A stretch of 64,000 bases of DNA. It comes from Strix aluco (taxonomy: Eukaryota; Chordata; Aves; Strigiformes; Strigidae). Shown here in pieces: positions 59,501 to 64,000 of this stretch (position 1 is the first letter of the stretch; each line of letters opens with the position of its first letter). A program made the position numbers and the translations under genes. Where the stretch lies: positions 47,498,828-47,562,827 of the forward strand of contig NC_133970.1 of the NCBI RefSeq assembly GCF_031877795.1, given 5' to 3'. Below the pieces are notes generated by a model that was not told the origin of the DNA, ran no database searches, and saw only the letters and a list, made by a program, of their open reading frames with translations.

Positions 59501-61095
59501 CAGGCTAGAAGAAAATATCATTGAAAAATCCTTTTCTTGGAAAGAATAGAATTGGTCCTAAGATGTCTCCAAGCAAAACTCCTTTTATTTGCCTTGAACC
59601 TTTTTCTTTAGTCCGAATTGTTTTTGCCAAATAGCATTTCTATTTTGTATCTGTATTGTGTTTGTACATTTTAAGAAACTTTAAATGATGGATTTCAGTA
59701 AAGGAGAGAGACCCAGTTCTGTTACTAGTAAAAGCTATTAATCTTTATTTTGTTAGGATGGACAAGGCTACCTGGAGGAATTGGTTAAAGATATTGTAAA
59801 TTGGCTCAATTCTTCATCGGGAATGAAACCTGAACATAGTCTTCAAAATAATGTGTTACTAAATACCCTTAGTCAGCACTACTTTTTGTTTTTTGGTACT
59901 CTCTCTTGTTACCCTCATGGAGTGAAAATGCTTGAAAAATGTAATGTGTTTCAGTGGTGAGTGTTTTTATTCTGTTTGAATTGTGGTTATGGGTATAATT
60001 GTTATGAAACTTGTAAACTGTGCATGACCACTGTCTATAAAGCTGAAAACTTTAAAATTATTTTGATTTATTTTCAAGTAAAGATCCTCAGTTGTGGGGG
60101 TTTTGGGTGGGGTTTTTTTTTTTTTTAAGAGGTCTTTTAGTCTCTCTTACTGAACAGATATGGGTGATTGTGTTACAAAATAGCTTATTTTTTTCCTGTC
60201 CACACCTATCTGACAGAAATCAGTATCAGGAACGATGATACTCTACTGAAATGTTTTTGGTTTTGTTTTTTTAAAAAAAGAAGCCCAACAAACTGGTAGG
60301 TATCATAATGTGGGTGAAATGTGACGATGCATGTTATACCTAAACTTCAGTCCAATATATTTGAGTGAAGCTGTGGAGTTCAAAATTTTGTTCGGGTACA
60401 AATAAGCTTACTTTCCTTTGGGAGTAATTTGGTCAGTGGCCAGTTTATTTCAAATATAGTGAATTTTAAGAGAAAATTCAGGTGTTTTGATGTACTCTTT
60501 TTTAAATTGTTTTCATTGCTTATTAGAATGCAAGTTTTTTACTAGCTACAGAAAACTTCATTTACAATAAAATCTAGACAGTTTATAGGACTAACCTTAT
60601 GGCAGGCTGTATACACAGAATGTTTTAGAATGTGGAATTGTTCACAGAGCTTCATGAACTGTTATTTTTGTACTCATAATCACCAATCCAAGTATACTGA
60701 CAAAACTGTTACATGGCAATTATAAAAAAATGTTGTTTTGGGGGTATTTTTCCCTTGTAGTTTAGTGCATTATTTGGTCTCTCTTTGATTCTAACAGCTG
60801 TAACAGTTTAAAGTCACTTCATTTCATATGAGACCTTACTTTGTATTGTGTGTTTATAGAACTGAAAATCCAATTCACAGTAGTTAAGTTTAAATTATTG
60901 ATTGAATAAATAAGTGGGTTTGAGTGGGTTCAAATACTAATTTTTATTTTCTCCCCCCTACCCCCCAGTCTTCTTAATCTTTGTTCTTTGAAGAACCAGG
61001 ATCACTTGTTAAAATTGACCGTTTCTAGTTTGGATTACAGCAGAGATGGATTAGCCAGAGTCATTCTTTCTAAAATCCTGACAGCAGCTACCGAT
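2548..61095 (+). CDS. RICTOR: RICTOR, N-terminal 725 codons in 22 exons (partial)
   Basis: RICTOR is the defining scaffold subunit of mTOR complex 2, with mTOR, mLST8 and SIN1; the complex phosphorylates AKT and other AGC kinases. I recognise it from near-continuous identity to vertebrate RICTOR, e.g. residues [13 protein letters not shown] (exon 2), [16 protein letters not shown] (exon 3), [13 protein letters not shown] (exon 9) and [16 protein letters not shown] (exon 12). The 22 exons sum to 2175 nt = 725 codons, with matching phases at every junction, all-GT-AG introns and no internal stop. The encoded part covers the N-terminal armadillo-like domain (roughly residues 25-490) and the start of the helical HEAT-like middle domain. 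It ends at TAATD before a phase-0 intron. The rest of the roughly 1,700-residue protein, including the phosphorylated linker and C-terminal domain, lies to the right. The copy looks functional. Confidence 0.97.
2768..2815 (+). CDS. RICTOR: RICTOR coding exon 2
   Basis: Residues 17-32 ([16 protein letters not shown]), phase 1 to phase 1. Acceptor cccgcag ends at 2767; donor gtatgg at 2816. Only 171 bp downstream of exon 1 and still in the CpG island. Confidence 0.95.
8354..8432. repeat. diverged local direct repeat, copy 1
   Basis: Shares the core CACTGACCCTTTGTCTGAA and a following GTGG.ATGGCAGTAGCATG-like stretch with 9617-9690, 1.26 kb downstream in the same orientation. Family not recognised; it could be a local duplication or two hits of an old interspersed repeat. 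Confidence 0.6.
9617..9690. repeat. diverged local direct repeat, copy 2
   Basis: Partner of 8354-8432. It shares the CTGACCCTTTGTCTGAA core exactly and the GTGGCAGTAACATG end with small differences. Confidence 0.6.
10082..10179 (+). CDS. RICTOR: RICTOR coding exon 3
   Basis: Residues 33-65, phase 1 in, phase 0 out. Acceptor ttcttttgcag, donor gtaaga. Encodes [18 protein letters not shown] and the following GHLNNFTK, very close to mammalian RICTOR, and opens the armadillo-like domain. Confidence 0.97.
11396..11989 (-). mobile_element. ERV-L-type solo LTR, antisense
   Basis: 594 bp beginning TGTGGTGG and ending GGTACA, flanked by a perfect 5-bp target duplication TAATC (11391-11395 and 11990-11994). 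Antisense TATAAA lies near 11716 within gctttatactgagca. Its left end (tgtggtggtttgaccttggc, then ccaccaagtcgctctatcac) is the reverse complement of the 3' end of the LTR at 40830-41977, so the two share a U5. No internal proviral sequence: a product of LTR-LTR recombination. Confidence 0.9.
12223..12623 (-). mobile_element. ERV-L-type solo LTR, antisense
   Basis: 401 bp, TGTGGTTTAAGCCC...CCCAGGACA, with a perfect 5-bp duplication ATACT (12218-12222 and 12624-12628). Same family as 49296-49891 and 62810-63378 (shared 'cagctgtcaactaagcacca', 'gggttgagataa.gacagtt' and 'ggtcagctgtcctggctgtg'), but shorter. Lies 233 bp from the previous LTR. Confidence 0.92.
17598..18165 (-). mobile_element. CR1 LINE 3' end, antisense
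   Basis: Begins with the inverted CR1 terminus (atcataagatagtttgggtt, gaaagggatcctt) and continues through the usual 3' region, including 'ctgggcaacctgttccagtg', 'ctccccagagccttctcttc' and 'tcatccaccagtacccccaa'. 5'-truncated as usual. Open frames across it are not genes. Confidence 0.93.
19248..19312 (+). CDS. RICTOR: RICTOR coding exon 4
   Basis: Residues 66-86 plus two bases of codon 87 ([19 protein letters not shown] and on), phase 0 to 2. Acceptor attttcag, donor tg|gtaagt. Short, but the match to the family is clear. Confidence 0.95.
20566..20969 (+). mobile_element. alpharetrovirus-like solo LTR, sense
   Basis: 404 bp from TGTGGGAGACATGGG to CCTCCCGCAACA, flanked by a perfect 6-bp duplication CAAGTA (20560-20565 and 20970-20975); a 6-bp duplication fits alpharetrovirus-type integration. 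TATA-like AGTATATACT near 20888-20897 and a sense AATAAA at 20906-20911. Nearly identical, inverted, to 53893-54293, so fairly young. Confidence 0.95.
20906..20911 (+). promoter_or_regulatory. LTR polyadenylation signal in RICTOR sense orientation
   Basis: AATAAA inside the sense solo LTR, followed within 40 bp by a GT-rich stretch. Could in principle end RICTOR transcripts early in intron 4; use is unproven. Confidence 0.5.
21178..22432 (-). mobile_element. 3' LTR of the intron 4 provirus (boundaries tentative)
   Basis: Read on the minus strand it starts TGTCTCAAACAACTCGAG directly after a purine tract and ends GGGTGGTAACA, about 1.25 kb. Antisense TATATAAAG sits near 22233-22241. It contains two similar modules (about 21404-21470 and 22141-22205), each with ATCACCACCC(C/T)TGGATCC next to a purine-rich tract (21350-21400 and 22081-22140). 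It may be one LTR with an internal duplication or two partial LTRs. Confidence 0.5.
22081..22140. repeat. purine-rich simple repeat with (GA)n
   Basis: GAGAGAGAGAGAGAG followed by an AAGAGGAAGG-type purine run, inside the presumed LTR. A comparable purine run lies at 21350-21400. Confidence 0.85.
22433..22441 (-). other. polypurine tract of the provirus
   Basis: Minus-strand TAAAGAGGA immediately before the LTR start TGTCTC. Fits the plus-strand primer of a retrovirus; short, so moderate confidence. Confidence 0.5.
22536..25440 (-). pseudogene. env region, decayed
   Basis: About 2.9 kb. The intact C-terminal frame (23201-22536, 221 aa) has an immunosuppressive-domain-like heptad region at residues 77-94 ([18 protein letters not shown]), then C94 and C104-C105, several N-glycosylation sites and a membrane anchor at about residues 163-187. 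Upstream, in broken frames, are a glycoprotein-like segment near 24850-25080 ([11 protein letters not shown]), a Gly-rich fusion-peptide-like stretch after Arg-Arg near 24290 ([13 protein letters not shown]) and a Cys-rich stretch at 23380-23210. A frameshift near 23205 and stops near 23700 and 24080, among others, break it. Host-lineage homologs not recognised by name. Confidence 0.8.
25623..25645 (-). promoter_or_regulatory. candidate env splice acceptor
   Basis: On the minus strand a pyrimidine-rich run (TTTACTTTTCTTTCTCTTTTTC) ends in CAG|AAATAAC about 180 bp before the first env-like signal-peptide segment and just after the pol stop. This is where retroviral env mRNAs are normally spliced. 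Confidence 0.5.
25681..28866 (-). pseudogene. pol region: protease, RT, RNase H, integrase; broken
   Basis: First frame (28792-27422, 456 aa from a non-ATG point): protease DTGA at residues 37-40, RT with first catalytic Asp at 250, LPQG at 279-282 and YIED at 312-315 in place of YxDD. A frameshift near 27425-27445 moves into 27281-27000 and another near 27040-27055 moves into the RNase H frame (SDAS, GEL, VDSY, VDEL acidic positions). Then comes the integrase HHCC zinc site (LHQKLGH...CPQC). A TAG near 26314-26316 precedes the integrase core, which still shows D (QIDYIGP), D (QSDNGSHF) and E (NGIVERANG). No dUTPase domain seen. Ends at 25681. Confidence 0.9.
28746..29993 (-). pseudogene. gag main open frame (415 aa)
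   Basis: Open from an ATG at 29993. Proline-rich start (SPTPPPD), a capsid-like middle (e.g. [40 protein letters not shown]), and a basic C-terminus (RKKKKTTK). No CCHC zinc knuckle anywhere, unlike orthoretroviral gag; basic Gly/Arg- or Lys-rich ends are found in foamy viruses. A stop 12 codons before the ATG interrupts an upstream coding-like stretch with a coiled-coil feel ([11 protein letters not shown]), so the true N-terminus is further right. Overlaps pol in a different frame. Confidence 0.75.
30080..30298 (-). pseudogene. probable gag N-terminal fragment (72 aa)
   Basis: Open frame from an ATG at 30298 with protein-like composition ([20 protein letters not shown], then [17 protein letters not shown]), directly upstream of the coiled-coil scrap and main gag frame on the same strand. 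It could be the start of gag split off by stops and frameshifts near 30000-30080. No homolog recognised, so a chance intronic frame is possible. Confidence 0.45.
31349..31480 (+). CDS. RICTOR: RICTOR coding exon 5
   Basis: Residues 87-130 plus two bases, phase 2 to 2. Includes [20 protein letters not shown] and [13 protein letters not shown], the armadillo-type helical repeats of the N-terminal domain. Acceptor ctttgtag, donor gtaatt. Confidence 0.97.
31481..32479 (+). other. RICTOR intron 5
   Basis: About 1 kb of AT-rich intron; I see no repeat or gene in it. Confidence 0.8.
32480..32543 (+). CDS. RICTOR: RICTOR coding exon 6
   Basis: Residues 131-152 ([20 protein letters not shown] then K), phase 2 in, 0 out. 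Acceptor ttactttag, donor gtaaaa. Confidence 0.97.
32544..36775 (+). other. RICTOR intron 6 (4.2 kb)
   Basis: AT-rich, with simple T- and A-rich tracts (e.g. a T-run at 36000-36015). No mobile element or gene recognised. Confidence 0.75.
36776..36902 (+). CDS. RICTOR: RICTOR coding exon 7
   Basis: Residues 153-194 plus one base, phase 0 to 1. Encodes [12 protein letters not shown] and [19 protein letters not shown]. Acceptor ttggcag, donor gtaaga. Confidence 0.97.
36903..37893 (+). other. RICTOR intron 7
   Basis: About 1 kb. It contains a perfect 10-bp inverted repeat (AGTACCTGAA / TTCAGGTACT) at 37139-37148 and 37152-37161 with a 3-nt loop. Otherwise nothing recognised. Confidence 0.75.
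37894..38063 (+). CDS. RICTOR: RICTOR coding exon 8
   Basis: Residues 195-251, phase 1 in, 0 out. Includes [20 protein letters not shown] and [16 protein letters not shown]. Acceptor ctttatttag, donor gtgggt. Confidence 0.97.
38310..38377 (+). CDS. RICTOR: RICTOR coding exon 9
   Basis: Residues 252-273 plus two bases ([20 protein letters not shown] and QL), phase 0 to 2. Acceptor ttttgtttag, donor gtaagt. The preceding intron is only 246 bp. Confidence 0.97.
38378..39412 (+). other. RICTOR intron 9
   Basis: About 1 kb with a short sense-strand CR1 remnant (38805-38985) and a TA/CA-rich microsatellite at 39240-39280. Confidence 0.75.
38805..38985 (+). mobile_element. CR1 LINE 3' remnant
   Basis: Matches the CR1 3' region pattern: 'gaacaggctgtccagagagg', then 'ttgataaagccctgcat' and 'cctggtct', then a decayed 'ttggactagagacctcctga'. 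Diverged, no intact terminal repeat, so old. Confidence 0.8.
39413..39480 (+). CDS. RICTOR: RICTOR coding exon 10
   Basis: Residues 274-296 plus one base ([20 protein letters not shown] and WA), phase 2 to 1. Acceptor aatgacag, donor gtaaga. Confidence 0.97.
40830..41977 (+). mobile_element. long ERV-L-type LTR with internal tandem repeats, sense
   Basis: About 1.15 kb, TGTGTACTGGGTTTACATAG...CAACCCACCACA. Contains G18 at 40858-40875, a TATA-like CATATTTAAG near 41016-41025, and about eight imperfect 45-65-bp units ending in CTGGAGCAG between 41220 and 41580. The 3' end matches, inverted, the left end of the LTR at 11396-11989. No clear target-site duplication. The long open frames across it on both strands come from the repeats, not from genes. 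Confidence 0.85.
41220..41580. repeat. tandem minisatellite-like array inside the LTR
   Basis: Units of the type 'GTGGGGGACCCATGCTGGAG' with a CAG end recur about eight times with length changes (45-65 bp). GC-rich against an AT-rich intron. Confidence 0.85.
42598..42708 (+). mobile_element. CR1 LINE fragment, left half
   Basis: CR1 3' region pattern (ttacaatgagggaggtgaaa, cactggcacaggtttcccat, aaggccaggttggaaggg), broken at 42708 by an LTR and resumed at 43601. Confidence 0.9.
42709..43600 (-). mobile_element. LTR inserted into CR1, antisense
   Basis: 892 bp bounded by TGTTG...CAACA inverted ends, interrupting one CR1 copy. An antisense poly-A signal (GGTTTATTCTTATGC) lies near 42926-42940. 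Near 43535-43550 (minus strand) a CTTAACA end is followed by TGGTGCCCAGAAC, which resembles an LTR end plus primer-binding site, so it may be a short composite and not a simple solo LTR. Target duplication not convincing. Confidence 0.7.
43601..43720 (+). mobile_element. CR1 LINE fragment, right half with 3' end
   Basis: Continues the CR1 from 42708: 'caagcaacctgatctagttg', 'ggagttggactagatgacct', 'caacccaaaccattctgtga', with the terminal ATTCTGTGA repeat. Confidence 0.93.
44246..44328 (+). CDS. RICTOR: RICTOR coding exon 11
   Basis: Residues 297-324 ([20 protein letters not shown] and CIPNMEIR), phase 1 in, 0 out. Acceptor ttttctag, donor gtaggt. Confidence 0.97.
44329..45034 (+). other. 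RICTOR intron 11
   Basis: About 0.7 kb of intron with no repeat or gene recognised. Confidence 0.8.
45035..45122 (+). CDS. RICTOR: RICTOR coding exon 12
   Basis: Residues 325-353 plus one base ([20 protein letters not shown] and on), phase 0 to 1. The first residue is Gln where mammals have Arg. Acceptor tttggtag, donor gtaagt. Confidence 0.97.
45123..46129 (+). other. RICTOR intron 12
   Basis: About 1 kb. A weak CR1-like 3' scrap ('ggattggatgacttgttagagatctcttctgat') sits near 45960-46015; otherwise nothing recognised. Confidence 0.65.
46130..46220 (+). CDS. RICTOR: RICTOR coding exon 13
   Basis: Residues 354-383 plus two bases ([20 protein letters not shown] and on to RARS), phase 1 to 2. 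Acceptor ttgttatag, donor gtgagg. Confidence 0.97.
46349..46415 (+). CDS. RICTOR: RICTOR coding exon 14
   Basis: Residues 384-406 ([20 protein letters not shown] and LLE), phase 2 in, 0 out. Flanked by short introns of 128 and 108 bp. Confidence 0.97.
46524..46604 (+). CDS. RICTOR: RICTOR coding exon 15
   Basis: Residues 407-433 ([20 protein letters not shown] and LGELLHM), exactly 27 codons, phase 0 at both ends. Acceptor tttgaag, donor gtaagt. Confidence 0.97.
47284..48372 (-). mobile_element. CR1 LINE fragment with endonuclease coding, antisense
   Basis: A CR1-like 3' terminus (tcatagaatatctcgagttgg, gaagggaccca) lies at 47284-47345. From about 47372 rightward it is CR1 ORF2 coding on the minus strand: an apurinic-type endonuclease with [20 protein letters not shown] and LDVLFLN, then the linker before RT. 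Frames shift near 47823-47866 and 48100-48146. The RT domain is absent between linker and tail, so the copy is internally deleted. Non-functional. Confidence 0.88.
49296..49891 (-). mobile_element. ERV-L-type solo LTR, antisense
   Basis: About 596 bp, 'tgtcaatgtttaaccccagc' to 'ccaaaaccagcaca'. Flanking TGCAG (49291-49295) and TGTAG (49892-49896) differ at one base and may be the decayed target duplication. Antisense TATAAA near 49610-49617 (ctttatatgctga). Same family as 12223-12623 and 62810-63378. Confidence 0.88.
50318..50418 (+). CDS. RICTOR: RICTOR coding exon 16
   Basis: Residues 434-466 plus two bases ([20 protein letters not shown] and [12 protein letters not shown]), phase 0 to 2. 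Acceptor tgtttag, donor gtaaga. Near the end of the armadillo-like domain. Confidence 0.97.
50419..52865 (+). other. RICTOR intron 16 (2.4 kb)
   Basis: AT-rich with a G/T-rich then T-rich run at 50950-51000. No mobile element or gene recognised. Confidence 0.75.
52866..53028 (+). CDS. RICTOR: RICTOR coding exon 17
   Basis: Residues 467-521 ([20 protein letters not shown], then [19 protein letters not shown] and QKDIFILK), phase 2 in, 0 out. Acceptor tttctattag, donor gtatta. Spans the link between the armadillo-like and middle domains. Confidence 0.97.
53029..53493 (+). other. RICTOR intron 17
   Basis: 465 bp, with an AT-only TATTTAT-type low-complexity patch at 53150-53230. Confidence 0.8.
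53494..53595 (+). CDS. RICTOR: RICTOR coding exon 18
   Basis: Residues 522-555 ([20 protein letters not shown] and [11 protein letters not shown]), 34 codons, phase 0 at both ends. Acceptor tatttcag, donor gtgagc. Confidence 0.97.
53596..56301 (+). other. RICTOR intron 18 (2.7 kb)
   Basis: Contains the antisense solo LTR 53893-54293; the remainder is unique AT-rich sequence. Confidence 0.85.
53893..54293 (-). mobile_element. alpharetrovirus-like solo LTR, antisense
   Basis: 401 bp, reverse complement of the 20566-20969 element with few differences. Perfect 6-bp duplication AGATAT at 53887-53892 and 54294-54299. The outer TG at its 5' end has mutated (TCTGGGAGG). Antisense AATAAA near 53950. 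Confidence 0.95.
56302..56348 (+). CDS. RICTOR: RICTOR coding exon 19
   Basis: Residues 556-570 plus two bases ([15 protein letters not shown]), phase 0 to 2. A 47-nt exon bounded by ttttctag and gtatgt. Confidence 0.96.
57392..57831 (-). mobile_element. LTR-like insertion, antisense (tentative)
   Basis: About 440 bp, more GC-rich than its flanks and bounded by identical 10-bp repeats TTGAGTGTGT (57382-57391 and 57832-57841). Minus-strand TATATA near 57620 and AATAAA near 57449-57454 fit an antisense LTR starting within the repeat, but the outer ends are not clean TG...CA. The 111-aa open frame in it is not a recognisable protein. Confidence 0.5.
58058..58170. repeat. TATACA/CATATG microsatellite
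   Basis: Alternating purine-pyrimidine low-complexity DNA (GCATGTATATACATATATACAC-type). Confidence 0.85.
59031..59166 (+). CDS. RICTOR: RICTOR coding exon 20
   Basis: Residues 571-616 ([20 protein letters not shown], then [17 protein letters not shown]), phase 2 in, 0 out. Acceptor tttccatag, donor gtaaga. Middle-domain helices, highly conserved. Confidence 0.97.
59167..59756 (+). other. RICTOR intron 20
   Basis: 590 bp; nothing recognised. Confidence 0.8.
59757..59956 (+). CDS. RICTOR: RICTOR coding exon 21
   Basis: Residues 617-682 plus two bases ([20 protein letters not shown], then [13 protein letters not shown] and [14 protein letters not shown]), phase 0 to 2. The longest coding exon here. 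Acceptor ttgttag, donor gtgagt. Confidence 0.97.
59957..60968 (+). other. RICTOR intron 21
   Basis: About 1 kb, AT-rich, ending in a CCCCCTACCCCCCAG acceptor tract. Nothing else recognised. Confidence 0.8.
60969..61095 (+). CDS. RICTOR: RICTOR coding exon 22 (last in window)
   Basis: Residues 683-725 ([20 protein letters not shown], then [17 protein letters not shown]), phase 2 in, 0 out. Donor gtaagt at 61096. The next exon lies beyond the window. Confidence 0.97.
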
Positions 61096-62496
61096 GTAAG
61101 TTTGATTCAATTTATGTTGCATTGTTATTTGCCACTAAATATTTATTTTGTTATTCAAGGTGTGTGACTTTAAGATAATATTTATGCAGAAAGATTTTTA
61201 TTTTTGTATTTAGAGAAATAAAACTCCTACTCATATAGCTTTTGAATTTGCTATGGACTTCACACCTTGTATTGTGCTCAAGAAATTAAGTCATTCAAAC
61301 AGATGTTTCTCTCATGTATTAAGGGGGTTAAAGTCTTTAAATGTGTAAACCAAATACAACATTGTTGTCTAGGTCAGTAGACATCCTAAATCAATGGTGA
61401 AGGCATTTTTTTCAAACAGAAATGTATATTTCTAGCAGTAATAAACAGGTTAACCTTCCAGTGATAGATACCATTTTGAAAATAACATGCAGACTTAGAA
61501 AAGGAAGTTCTTGAACCTTTAAGAAAAAGAGAAATCAATGAGGTGTAACAATAGACAAGCAAGCATTAATGTCAGGGAAATTAAGTTGAAATCTAACTAG
61601 GAAAGAACTTTCAGTACTTCAGGGAGAGCTTCTGTCACCTGGACAAGGCAGAGTATGCTGGAGAATGGATACAAGAGTGAATAAGGTAGACACTAGCTTT
61701 AAATATACCTCATTGTATTTAGGAAGAGGAGAGGGAAAGAAAGAAATAAAGGATATTTCTCTGAGACTAACAAAGATTTGACGATTCTTATAGGTAAAGA
61801 GAGGAGTCGGAAAGTAATAGTTAGGGTTGAAGGAATGACTCACTGAAAGAAGAGGGTAAGGCTCCCTACTGACTGTTTAAGTAATCTTTCAAACAAGTAA
61901 TGACTGATATCCTTTCTCCAGAGGTGTTTTATGCCTAGTCTGAGCAAGGAAATAGAAATTCATGTTGTGAGGACACATGTCTGTGTCTTTATTAGACTTG
62001 TAAGCTTCTGTTAGATAACTGCTCATTAAAAGCAGTTTAGACAGTGGAACTTCATTTAGCTGTTTCTATTGAGATTTCATGTTAATGAGTACTGGCCCCC
62101 TCCACCATCTCCCAGCTATTTTTCCTTCATAAAAAGAGGCCATACAAGGGGAAGGAGCACTCCACCATTTCAGTTTCTTCCAAATGCAGCTAGTTAACAA
62201 ATAGAAAAAAAGTCCAGGTATGCTGTCACAGTCTTCTCAATGAGGTTTACAGTTCCACAGATTATTTTAGGCATTTTATTATGAATTAGTGTTTGTGTTT
62301 TAGATTTTGAGAAAGCTTTATTGATTCTGAAATCTAAGATATGAGAACTTAAATTATGTTTTGAGAGAGATTCTTCTGAACTTTTTTCAAGCATTCAGTA
62401 CTTACACCAGAAGCTTTATGTAAGTAGGAACAGGTTGATCTTCTTCCAGATGTTCTATAAATACCTACTTTTAACTTTTTGGGGGTGTGTCGTATT

Positions 62497-62516
62497 CCCC
62501 CCCCCCCCCCCCCCCC
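62497..62516. repeat. homopolymer C20
   Basis: Uninterrupted run of 20 C in intron 22; a likely site of length variation or sequencing error. Confidence 0.95.
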
Positions 62517-62809
62517 AAGATAAAAACAAAATATATTCAACTCTGATACAGGTATCACTAGCCGTAAGGAGACTGGCTTGCAGTGGAGTGCAGATCCTGT
62601 TTGAACATACTGTCCCAAGCATATACAAAGCCAGAAAAGCAGTTGAGAGTGACTGCTGCTGTTAGTGATGATAACTAAAAATACAATTCACACCCATTTG
62701 TAGTTCAGATTAATGAACAATGGGTAGTAAACACTTCTTGTACTTCAGATGTGAATAGGATAGACAGCATTCTCCAGCACCTTAGAAATTAAGAAAGCTT
62801 GTAGAGCCC

Positions 62810-63378
62810 TGTGCTGGCTTTGGCTGGGATAGAGTTAATTTTCTTCATAGCAGCTAACATGGGGCTTTGTTTTGGATCTGTGCTGGAAATAATGTTGATA
62901 ACACAGGGATGTTTTAGTTATTACTGAGCAGTGCTTACTTACACAGAGTCAAGGCCTTTTCTGCTCCTCACCCCACCAGTGAGTAGCCTGGGGGTGCACA
63001 AGGAGCTGGGAGGGGACACAGCCAGGACAGCTGACCCCAACTGACCAAAGGGATATCCCACACCATATGGTGTCATGCTCAGCAATAAAACTAGGGGGGA
63101 GGTTGGTGCGGGGGGCCACTGCTTAGGGACTGGTTGGGCATGGGTTGGTTGGTGGTAAGCAATTATTTTCTTTTGCATCACTTATTTTTCTTGGGTTTTA
63201 CTTTCCTCTCATTGTTTTTTTTTCTTTTTTTTTAAATTTATTTTCAGTTATTAAACTGTTTTTCTCTCAACCCATGAGTTTTCTCACTTTTACCTTTCCA
63301 ATTCTCCCCTCCCCATCCCACCAGGGGGAAGTGAGGGCTGTGTGGTGCTTTGTTGCTGGCTAGGGTTAAACCACGACA
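62810..63378 (+). mobile_element. ERV-L-type solo LTR, sense
   Basis: 569 bp, TGTGCTGGCTTTGGCTGGG...AACCACGACA, with a perfect 5-bp duplication AGCCC (62805-62809 and 63379-63383). Same family as 49296-49891, inverted. Contains a sense CAATAAAACT (AATAAA at 63084-63089) in RICTOR orientation. Confidence 0.95.
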
Positions 63379-64000
63379 AGCCCCCAGGTTTACCCATTTC
63401 TGTTCTGGTCTGTTTGGGATTGTGAAAAGGATTAGAGATCATGATCTGAATTTTAATAGGCCTCACTGGTATTACCATGAGTATTTAATGCCAAACCTTG
63501 ACAGATGTCAAGGTAGAACTCCTTGGAAAAGCAAAGACACATTATACAGGCTCAGAAACTTAAGAACTCAAATTTTGGATCTCCAACCTAAATAATTAGT
63601 TTTAAAAATAGAAATCTTTCTTGCTAGAAACACTGATACTTTCTCATATCCATGATGTTTTAAGGTCTCAGCCTATGTTAGTAGCCTATGGCTACTGAGT
63701 TCTAATGTTTCTATTTTCCAGTCTCACATTGATGTATGGATCTAGTAATGTTCTCTAGGGAAACAGCAGAGATTAAGTAACTGTCTTTTTTTGGAAGTCC
63801 CTTGAAATGTAAAAGAATAGAAATAATTAGGATATGTCTTCTCAACTGCCTAGCACTGACTTATGAGAAAGGTTACAGTTTTATTTTTAAAATATGTGCG
63901 CTGATATGGGTCAGTAGTCCTTAATATCAGTTAGGTGTGCAGTCAGGTATAGCACGTCTCTAACCACAGTGATCTCTAGGAAAGATCACAGCTGAGATGT

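Larger units (their letters stand above)
61096..64000 (+). other. RICTOR intron 22, incomplete
   Basis: At least 2.9 kb. It holds a sense ERV-L-type solo LTR (62810-63378) and a pure C20 tract at 62497-62516. No further RICTOR exon is visible before the window ends. Confidence 0.8.

Noticed and set aside
1..64000. tRNA, rRNA, CRISPR arrays or a second host gene
   Set aside because: No cloverleaf, rRNA stretch or regular spacer array was seen; apart from RICTOR, all protein-like frames I could recognise belong to mobile elements.

Overview
This is vertebrate nuclear DNA, almost certainly from a bird. Evidence: a long intron-rich gene with GT-AG splice sites, several CR1 LINE 3' ends in the avian style, and many ERV-L-type and alpharetrovirus-like solo LTRs. 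There are no bacterial genes, operons or CRISPR arrays. The only host gene I can support is the 5' part of RICTOR, the mTORC2 scaffold subunit, on the + strand. Twenty-two coding exons (2548-61095) join without a phase error into 725 codons, roughly the first 40% of a protein of about 1,700 residues. The gene runs on past the right edge. Because human 5p13 genes lie on the avian Z chromosome, a Z-linked locus is likely (inference).

Layout: 1-1900 is AT-rich upstream DNA with two LTR remnants. 1920-3440 is a CpG island holding the promoter, exons 1 and 2 and a TCTCGCGAGA element. Intron 2 (7.3 kb) is mostly unique sequence. Intron 3 (9.1 kb) holds two adjacent solo LTRs with perfect 5-bp target duplications and a CR1 tail. 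Intron 4 (12 kb) holds a solo LTR with a perfect 6-bp duplication and then, antisense to RICTOR, a decayed provirus of about 9 kb (21178-30298) with LTR, env, pol and gag. Introns 5-8 are almost repeat-free. Intron 10 carries a 1.15-kb LTR with an internal tandem repeat and a CR1 split by another LTR. Intron 15 carries a CR1 endonuclease fragment and a solo LTR. Introns 18, 19 and 22 each carry one more LTR-like insertion.

The nearest thing to a novel system is the intron 4 provirus. Its pol looks ERV-L-like (class III), its gag has no zinc knuckle, pol is in the +1 frame relative to gag as in foamy viruses, and it keeps an env region of about 2.9 kb, which typical ERV-L elements lack. It is clearly dead: there are frameshifts, a stop before the integrase core, an altered RT catalytic motif, a broken env and no recognisable 5' LTR. 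It is best read as a fossil of an unusual env-bearing class III-like lineage, not as an active system.
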